From: DASQHM01 sp035632095
GTDB taxonomy: Bacteria; Pseudomonadota; Alphaproteobacteria; Ferrovibrionales; Ferrovibrionaceae
Direction: 5' to 3'
Length of the DNA stretch: 19,406 nt
Assembly (NCBI GenBank): GCA_035632095.1
Contig: DASQHM010000259.1
Coordinates: 1-19,406, forward strand
Both the position numbers and the translations under genes were made by a program. How positions within the stretch are numbered: the stretch's first letter is position 1; the number at the start of each line of letters is the position of its first letter. Below the pieces are notes generated by a model. It did not search any database. It worked only from the letters and a program-made list of their open reading frames with translations, and was not told the DNA's origin. Below are positions 14,581 to 19,406 of this stretch, one piece after another.

Positions 14581-15342
14581 ATGTATCGTCCCAATCCGTT
14601 GAAAGCGAAAATGCGCCAGGGCAAGCCGGTGGTCGGCCCTTGGCTCAGCACGTTGTCGCCGGACAACGCCGAGGTCTTGAGCACCTGCGGCTTCGACTTC
14701 TTGATCATGGACCAGGAGCATTCCGCCGGAACCGTGCCGCACGCCATCGATCAAATGCGCGCCGCCAAGGGAACCGACACGGCCATGCTGATCCGCGTGC
14801 CGTGGAACGACATGGTCTATCTGAAGAAGGCGCTGGACGCGGGCGTGGAGGGCGTCCTGATCCCCATGGTGGAGGACGCCGCCGCGGCCAAGGCGGCGGT
14901 CGGCGCCTGCCGCTATCCGCCGCAGGGCTTCCGGGGCGCTGCGGGTCAGATGCGCTCCACCGGCTACGGCAGCGCCGCCGACTACTACGACACGGTGAAC
15001 GACAATCTGCTGGTCATGGTTCAGATCGAATCGGCAGGCGCCGTGAAGCGCATTCCCGAAATCGCCGCCACGCCAGGATTGGACATGGTGTTCATCGGCC
15101 CGCGCGATCTTTCGGCCTCCATCGGCAAGTTGAACAAATTCGACGACCCGGAGGTGAAGGCGCTGGTGAGCGAAGCCGAACAGCGCATCAAGGCATCGGG
15201 AAAATGGCTAGGCTCGGTCGCGACCGGCGCCGACGACGCGAAAGCCAAGATCGCGCGCGGCTACAACCTGCTGATACCGGCCAGCGACGTCTCGATCCTG
15301 CGCGCCGGCGCCATGGAACTTGCCAAGCGAATCAAGACTTAA
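14581..15342 (+). CDS. HpcH/HpaI family class II aldolase
   Basis: This 253-residue metal-dependent aldolase cleaves 4-hydroxy-2-oxo acids to pyruvate and an aldehyde, or runs the reverse. The HpaI active-site set is present at nearly identical numbering: His47 (DQEHSAG), Arg72 (IRVPWND), and metal ligands Glu150 (MVQIES) and Asp176 (IGPRDLSASIG). The PMVEDA and YPPQGFRG stretches are also family hallmarks. The aldehyde partner cannot be read from sequence; family members use succinic semialdehyde, glycolaldehyde, oxaloacetate-type and other acceptors. No aromatic-degradation genes surround it. The adjacent divergent gene encodes a RutE-like semialdehyde reductase, which may be functionally linked. 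Confidence 0.92.
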   Translation: MYRPNPLKAKMRQGKPVVGPWLSTLSPDNAEVLSTCGFDFLIMDQEHSAGTVPHAIDQMRAAKGTDTAMLIRVPWNDMVYLKKALDAGVEGVLIPMVEDAAAAKAAVGACRYPPQGFRGAAGQMRSTGYGSAADYYDTVNDNLLVMVQIESAGAVKRIPEIAATPGLDMVFIGPRDLSASIGKLNKFDDPEVKALVSEAEQRIKASGKWLGSVATGADDAKAKIARGYNLLIPASDVSILRAGAMELAKRIKT

Positions 15343-15437
15343 GCTGGGCGCCAGGGCTAAAGCGGCTTCACGCTTCGTCAATCATCGGCAAATACTCTAG
15401 TCCCGTCCGCTTGCCGCAGGGGGCGAAGCGCCGGGCC

Positions 15438-16358
15438 ATGATTCACGTCGTCTGTACGGTCGGCTTGAAACAGATTGCGTTGGTGCCGCAATTCGTCGCG
15501 CACTATCGCGCGCTCGGAGTCGGGCGAATCTGGCTGACGCTGCACGTCGGCGCGCGCCTCCCCGCAACGCCGGCGGCCGATGCGATCTGCACCGAAGCCA
15601 TGCGCTTGCTGGAGAAGCTCGGCACGGAACCTCTGCCGTTTCTCATCGGCGACTTCGACGCCATGCTGGTGCGCAAGCGCCACGACGCCATTCAGGGCGC
15701 CCGCATCCCAAGCGGCGATTGGGTGCTCTGGGCGGATACGGACGAATTCCAGGTCTATCCGCGCGCCCTCGCCGAGCTGCTGGCCGAAGCGGACGATCAG
15801 AACGCCAATGCGATCGGCGGCGAATTGGTCGATCGTGTCGCGCGCGACGGCGCGCTCATCCGCTTCGACCCGGCCTTGCCCGTTTGGAGACAGTTTCCGC
15901 TCGGCAGCGACGTAACCCGCCGGGTCCTGCAAGGTTTCACCCATAAGGTGGCGGCCTCGAAGGGCAACGTGCTCGTCGGGCCCGGCCACCATGAAGCCTT
16001 GCCGAGCAGTCCGGTGCCGGTGATTTGGGCTCGCGACCTCGCGGCCATTCACCATTTCAAGTGGGACGACGGCGTGATCGCGCGCCTCGCGCTCCGCACG
16101 GAAGACGATTGGAAACGCCGCTGTCCGTGGTGGGTGGAGAGTCAGCGCTTCCTCGATCATGCGGCGGAACACGGCCACATCGATCTGACCGGCGCCGATA
16201 CCTACGACTTCGGCGACGGAATGCACCGCGCCGACGACGCGGCTGCGTGGGCCTACGTGACGCAGCAACGCGCCGCCAATGTCCATTGGCACTTGCGCAA
16301 AGGCATGCAGGACGTGCCGTCGGCTGTCAAACCCGATGCGGTGCGCCAAGCGTCTTAG
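15438..16358 (+). CDS. Glycosyltransferase family 2/92-like protein
   Basis: This 306-residue protein resembles the Glyco_tranf_2_4/GT92-like group. It opens with MIHVVCTVGLKQIALVPQFV, in which a short strand leads into the helix that follows substrate-facing positions. The motif DWVLWADTDEFQ at 94-105 supplies the DxD-type metal and sugar-nucleotide site (Asp100, Asp102, Glu103). Later parts include LQGFTHKVAASKGN, a histidine pair in GPGHHEALP, and HHFKWDDGVIARL. No membrane segment or signal peptide is seen. The start at 15438 begins the conserved strand; the frame stays open far upstream but that part overlaps the aldolase gene in another frame. The donor sugar and acceptor are unknown and no polysaccharide cluster is nearby. 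Confidence 0.8.
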   Translation: MIHVVCTVGLKQIALVPQFVAHYRALGVGRIWLTLHVGARLPATPAADAICTEAMRLLEKLGTEPLPFLIGDFDAMLVRKRHDAIQGARIPSGDWVLWADTDEFQVYPRALAELLAEADDQNANAIGGELVDRVARDGALIRFDPALPVWRQFPLGSDVTRRVLQGFTHKVAASKGNVLVGPGHHEALPSSPVPVIWARDLAAIHHFKWDDGVIARLALRTEDDWKRRCPWWVESQRFLDHAAEHGHIDLTGADTYDFGDGMHRADDAAAWAYVTQQRAANVHWHLRKGMQDVPSAVKPDAVRQAS

Positions 16359-16379
16359 TGGCTCGTCGCGGCGCGCGCG

Positions 16380-17921
16380 TCAGATCCAGCGGCGCTCTTC
16401 CAAGCCTCTCGGCGTCGCCCGGTAATGGGTCAGGGTGCGGTCGGCGTGCGTGAGCCGCCAAGACAGCATCTTCTGCGCATAGTCGCGCATCTTGCCGGCG
16501 TAGGCAGGATCGGCCGCCAGATTGCGGAATTGGCCGGGATCGTTCCGCAGATCGAAGAACAGCGGCGGCAGGGCGGCGAAGTGCACGTATTTGTAGTCCT
16601 CGTCCTGCACCACGGCGAGCGAGCATTCGTCCATGCCGATGCCAAGCTCGGCTTCCGGCTTTGAATAGAACACGTCGCGGAAATCGAACTCGTAATGCAC
16701 CTCGTTCCGCCAATCCGAGGGCGCCGGCCCGGTGCAGAACGGCAGCAGCGAGCGGCCGTCGCACTGACGTGGAATCGGCAGGCCGAGCCATTCGAGTATC
16801 GTCGGCACCGTGTCGATGGTTTCGGTGAAGCGATTGACGATCGTGCCGCGCGAGGCCTTCGCCTCGGGCCGCGGGTCGCGGACGATCATCGGGATGCGGA
16901 AGCTGGCGTCGCAATAGCCGACCTTGCCGAGCAGATAGTGATCGCCGAGCTGTTCGCCGTGATCGCAGGTGAAGAGAATGAGCGTATCGTCCCACTGCCC
17001 CGTCTCCTGCAGATAGCCGAAGACGCGGCCTAGTTGCTCGTCGATCTCGCTCATCAGGCCGAAATACGTGGCGCGCATCTGCCGCGCAGCCGCTTCGCCC
17101 ATCTCGCTCGCGAGCCCCTTGCCGTCCTGAAAGAAATCCTTCTGCTGTGTGTTCCGGATGTAGAAGTCGAGCAGCGGATGCTGCGCCGCTTCCGCCTCGG
17201 CCGAAGCGCCCCGGATAGGGGGTTCCATGTCGGCGGGATCGTACATGGCGTGATACGGCGCCGGCGCGATAAACATGGGATGCGGCCGGTAGTAGCCGAG
17301 ATGTAGGAACCACGGCCTGTCGCCGCGGCCGCGGAGATAGCCGAGCCCGCGTTCGGTGAACCAGCGCGTGTCCGAAAGCTCGGCCGGAATGCGGGATGGC
17401 AGCGGCGTGGCGCCATGCTTGCCGTCGTTGGCGCCGTCCGGCAACCAGATATCCCAACGGTTTTCCGGCAACGGGTGGCCGTGGCCCGCCACCCAGGCGA
17501 AATACGCTTCCATGTACGGCTCGAACGTGCCGACCGGGCGGAAGCCCTCCATAACGTCGCCGAGGATGAAGAAGCGGGGATCCTTCGCGCTCGTGGTGCG
17601 GGGATCGGGCGTGGTGGTGGTATAGCCGATCAGCGCCGGGTCATAGCCGCCCTTGCGCAACTCGAAGCCGAGATTGGTGAAGCGCGCATCGAGCGGAATG
17701 GTGTTCTGCACCGCGCGATGGTTCATCTGATACATGCCGGTGAGCAGGCTCGCCCGCGCCGGGCCGCAGGGGCTCGTCTGGGTGAAGTGATTGCGGAAGG
17801 TGACGCCCTCGGCGCAGAGGCGATCGAGGTTCGGCGTGCGCAGATGCTTGGTGCCGAGCTTGGCAAGTATGTCGCCGCGCCATTGGTCGACGACAATTAG
17901 CAGTACATTCTTTCGCGTCAT
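16380..17921 (-). CDS. Phosphonate monoester hydrolase-like sulfatase-superfamily enzyme
   Basis: This 513-residue enzyme of the alkaline phosphatase/sulfatase superfamily closely follows, from memory, the rhizobial phosphonate monoester hydrolase (PMH, PehA). Shared stretches include NVLLIVVDQWR, NHRAVQNTIPLD, GYDPALIGYTTT, LGYYRPHP and the C-terminal SWRLTHADRTLTHYR. Metal and catalytic residues are Asp12-Gln13, Cys52 in the sulfatase signature CGPARASLLTG, His214, Asp320-His321 (DHGEQLGDH) and Lys333. Cys52 should be oxidised to formylglycine by a separate enzyme not encoded here. PMHs hydrolyse phosphonate monoesters and phosphodiesters and, weakly, sulfate esters. No signal peptide is seen. 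The ATG has GGGGTGGGGA ahead of it. Convergent with the glycosyltransferase gene. Confidence 0.93.
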   Translation of the reverse strand: MTRKNVLLIVVDQWRGDILAKLGTKHLRTPNLDRLCAEGVTFRNHFTQTSPCGPARASLLTGMYQMNHRAVQNTIPLDARFTNLGFELRKGGYDPALIGYTTTTPDPRTTSAKDPRFFILGDVMEGFRPVGTFEPYMEAYFAWVAGHGHPLPENRWDIWLPDGANDGKHGATPLPSRIPAELSDTRWFTERGLGYLRGRGDRPWFLHLGYYRPHPMFIAPAPYHAMYDPADMEPPIRGASAEAEAAQHPLLDFYIRNTQQKDFFQDGKGLASEMGEAAARQMRATYFGLMSEIDEQLGRVFGYLQETGQWDDTLILFTCDHGEQLGDHYLLGKVGYCDASFRIPMIVRDPRPEAKASRGTIVNRFTETIDTVPTILEWLGLPIPRQCDGRSLLPFCTGPAPSDWRNEVHYEFDFRDVFYSKPEAELGIGMDECSLAVVQDEDYKYVHFAALPPLFFDLRNDPGQFRNLAADPAYAGKMRDYAQKMLSWRLTHADRTLTHYRATPRGLEERRWI

Positions 17922-17948
17922 TCCCCACCCCCGTGGCGGCCGCGAGGG

Positions 17949-17977
17949 AAACTATCGAGTGCCAATGTTGCGGGCAA
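17949..17977 (-). promoter_or_regulatory. Candidate promoter for the PMH-like gene
   Basis: On the minus strand TTGCCC (17977-17972) and TAGTTT (17954-17949) are 17 bases apart. Transcription would start near 17942, about 20 bases before the ATG at 17921. The -10 match is weak and this is untested. Confidence 0.35.
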
Positions 17978-18055
17978 GCCTTCATCGCCAGCGACGCAAA
18001 CGGGCGCGGTGCGTGTCGAAGGGGTCGAAGGGTGAGTCAGATCGCGGCCGGTTCC

Positions 18056-18144
18056 ACCGCAGACGCCGCAGAGGGCCGCGAAGAAACGCAAAGACTGTTG
18101 CTATTCGTCCAGTGGACCTTTGCGATCTCCGCGTCCTCCGCGGT
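18056..18144. repeat. Imperfect inverted repeat downstream of the crotonase gene
   Basis: The left arm (18056-18093) begins ACCGCAGACGCCGCAGAG and ends CGCAAAG. The reverse complement of the right arm (18144-18117) reads ACCGCGGAGGACGCGGAG and ends CGCAAAGG. The left arm has about ten extra bases in the middle. The arms are separated by 23 bases. The element lies 25 to 113 bases after the minus-strand crotonase stop and could fold in RNA from either strand. The ACCGCAGAG-type motif resembles intergenic repeats seen in many proteobacterial genomes. Confidence 0.65.
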
Positions 18145-18168
18145 CAAGCTGAATTGTCCGCGCCGCGC

Positions 18169-18939
18169 TCAAATGTCGGCGAAGGCACCGTGGCGGCCCT
18201 TGCCCGCTGCGAACCGCGCGGCCCCGGCGATGCCTTCGCGCTGAACCACGGCCATGCCGCGCCCGCCCTCCTCCGCCAAGGCCTGGGGCAACGGCAGCTC
18301 CCACTGCCGGTAGGCCGACATGCGGTCGGCTTGCATGCAGAATTGCGGGAAGCGCGCGATCTCGGCCGCGAGCTTTTCCGCTTCCTGCCGCGACTGGCCC
18401 TTTGGCACCAGGCGATTGGCGAGGCCGATGTCGAAGGCTTCCCGTGCCGGCACCGGGCGGCCGGTGAGGATCAGATCGAGCGCGCGGCTCATGCCGATCA
18501 GCCGCGGCAGGCGGATCGTGCCGCCGTCGATCAGCGGCACGCCCCAGCGCCGGCAATAAACGCCGAACACGGCATCCTCTTCGACGACGCGCAGGTCGCA
18601 CCACAGCGCCAACTCCAAACCGCCCGCCACGGCGAAGCCGGACACGGCGGCGATCACCGGCTTGTTGAGTAGAAGCCGCGTCGGACCCATGGGTCCTTCG
18701 CCGAGCGGGCCCAGGCTGTTCCGTTTCGCGCCCGAGGCCACAGCCTTCAAGTCGGCGCCGGCGCAGAACGAACCTCCTTCGCCCCAGAACACGGCGACCG
18801 ATGCCTCCGCGTCCGCGTCGAAGGCGCGAAAAGCTGCCAGCAGCGCCAAGGCCGTCGGCCCGTCGACCGCATTCTTCACCTCGGGCCGGCTCAGGATCAC
18901 CGTGGTGATTGCGCCGCTCTTCTCCACCCGCACGCTCAT
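18169..18939 (-). CDS. Crotonase-fold protein (enoyl-CoA hydratase/isomerase family)
   Basis: This 256-residue protein has the crotonase fold for acyl-CoA chemistry. Oxyanion-hole segments are SFCAGADLKAV at 57-67 and the GFAVAGGLELALWCD stretch at 101-115. Glu109 matches the first catalytic glutamate of enoyl-CoA hydratase. At the position of the second catalytic glutamate the sequence FGVYCRRWG has Cys129, so a true hydratase activity is doubtful; isomerase, hydrolase or other crotonase chemistry is possible. The start is the ATG at 18939 with AAGGAGG at 18951-18945; a longer open frame from 18993 lacks support. It stands alone, divergent from the cyclase gene, and is followed by an inverted repeat. 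Confidence 0.88.
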   Translation of the reverse strand: MSVRVEKSGAITTVILSRPEVKNAVDGPTALALLAAFRAFDADAEASVAVFWGEGGSFCAGADLKAVASGAKRNSLGPLGEGPMGPTRLLLNKPVIAAVSGFAVAGGLELALWCDLRVVEEDAVFGVYCRRWGVPLIDGGTIRLPRLIGMSRALDLILTGRPVPAREAFDIGLANRLVPKGQSRQEAEKLAAEIARFPQFCMQADRMSAYRQWELPLPQALAEEGGRGMAVVQREGIAGAARFAAGKGRHGAFADI

Positions 18940-18944
18940 GGCTG

Positions 18945-18951
18945 CCTCCTT
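18945..18951 (-). promoter_or_regulatory. Ribosome binding site fixing the crotonase start
   Basis: AAGGAGG on the minus strand ends five bases before the ATG at 18939. It makes this start clearly better than one at 18993. Confidence 0.8.
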
Positions 18952-18996
18952 GCCGTGTTGCCTCGCTGACCGGATGATTCCATCCCGCCACATGAC

Positions 18997-19025
18997 GCGC
19001 TAGGCTCGCATCCGTTCGGCGTCAA
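18997..19025 (-). promoter_or_regulatory. Candidate promoter for the crotonase gene
   Basis: On the minus strand TTGACG (19025-19020) is 17 bases from TAGCGC (19002-18997). The -35 box is good and the -10 box poor. Transcription would start near 18990 with a leader of about 50 bases. The -35 box overlaps the purine-rich site that probably serves the divergent cyclase gene. Confidence 0.4.
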
Positions 19026-19038
19026 GGGGGGCGTCGCA

Positions 19039-19406
19039 ATTCCCGAATCGGTACAAAGACGGCTGACCGCGATCCTCGCCGCAGACGTGGCCGGGTACAG
19101 CCGGCTCATGGGCGCGGACGAGGCCGGGACGGCGCGGGCCTTGCGCGAGCATCAGGCTGCGGTCCGACCCATCGTCGACCGCTATGGCGGCCGGATCGCC
19201 AACACCGCCGGCGACAGCGTGCTGATCGAGTTCCCCTCGGTGGTCGCGGCGGTGGAATGCGCGCTCGCCGTGCAGGCGCTCATGGCGGAGCGCAACGCCG
19301 GACAGCCTGAAGACCGGCGGATGCTCTACCGCGTCGGCATCAATCTCGGCGACGTGATCGTCGAGGCGAACGGCGATCTCATCGGCGACGGTGTGAACGT
19401 CGCGGC
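19039..19406 (+). CDS. Class III adenylate/guanylate cyclase, N-terminal part (partial)
   Basis: The frame encodes the start of a class III nucleotide cyclase catalytic domain and leaves the window at the right edge. Counting from 19039, RRLTAILAADVAGYSRLMG contains the first metal-binding Asp16, TAGDSVLIEF contains the second, Asp59, and RVGINLGDVIVE and GDGVNVA follow. Relatives of this type often carry TPR or TolB-like regions further on, which cannot be seen here. In this frame there is no ATG, GTG or TTG between the stop at 18967-18969 and the GTG at 19087, which lies beyond Asp16. I therefore place the start at an ATT, seven bases after AAGGGGGG (19024-19031). The family is secure; the start is tentative. 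Confidence 0.8.
   Translation, partial: MPESVQRRLTAILAADVAGYSRLMGADEAGTARALREHQAAVRPIVDRYGGRIANTAGDSVLIEFPSVVAAVECALAVQALMAERNAGQPEDRRMLYRVGINLGDVIVEANGDLIGDGVNVA

Noticed and set aside
14496..15437. 314-codon N-terminal extension of the glycosyltransferase frame
   Set aside because: It runs in another frame over the well-identified aldolase and its translation has no domain features.
17933..18244. Plus-strand open frame of 103 codons with several cysteines between the PMH-like and crotonase genes
   Set aside because: It begins beside the PMH-like start, crosses the inverted repeat, and enters the crotonase gene antisense. No domain or ribosome binding site supports it.

Overview
The window is GC-rich, densely coded DNA from an alphaproteobacterium. 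The main evidence is the minus-strand series tsaB, rimI, mucR, fur, plsC, miaB, phoH, ybeY, a gene neighbourhood typical of Rhodospirillales and Rhizobiales. The MucR/Ros regulator and the Fur/Mur-type regulator without CxxC pairs agree with this. The genus cannot be read from the sequence.

Bases 1-6700 hold seven minus-strand housekeeping genes. In transcription order they are mucR (Ros/MucR regulator), fur (metal-responsive regulator), plsC (lysophosphatidate acyltransferase), miaB (tRNA methylthiotransferase), phoH (ATPase), a 7TM-HD phosphohydrolase of the PgpH type, and the first 39 codons of ybeY (rRNA endonuclease). From miaB to ybeY every junction overlaps. The 7TM-HD gene between phoH and ybeY recalls Firmicutes and cyanobacteria more than the usual alphaproteobacterial layout.

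Bases 6701-12038 hold a plus-strand signalling module: a 1522-residue soluble histidine kinase with six tandem GAF domains, one PAS domain, a histidine phosphoacceptor region and an ATPase, followed by a stand-alone receiver protein whose start overlaps the kinase stop. The module lies in reverse orientation between rimI and mucR and so splits the housekeeping series. On its far side are rimI and tsaB (12035-13203, minus), for protein N-acetylation and tRNA t6A synthesis.

Bases 13272-18939 are a mixed metabolic region: a VanX/DdpX-like D-Ala-D-Ala dipeptidase, a RutE-like flavin reductase divergent from an HpcH/HpaI aldolase, an orphan glycosyltransferase, a sulfatase-superfamily enzyme closely resembling phosphonate monoester hydrolase, and a crotonase-fold protein. 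An imperfect inverted repeat follows the crotonase gene. The window ends in the N-terminal catalytic part of a class III adenylate/guanylate cyclase whose frame has no ordinary start codon ahead of its first metal-binding aspartate.

No tRNA, rRNA, CRISPR array, transposase or prophage gene was recognised. The least expected items are the six-GAF kinase and its placement, the 7TM-HD protein, and the cyclase start.
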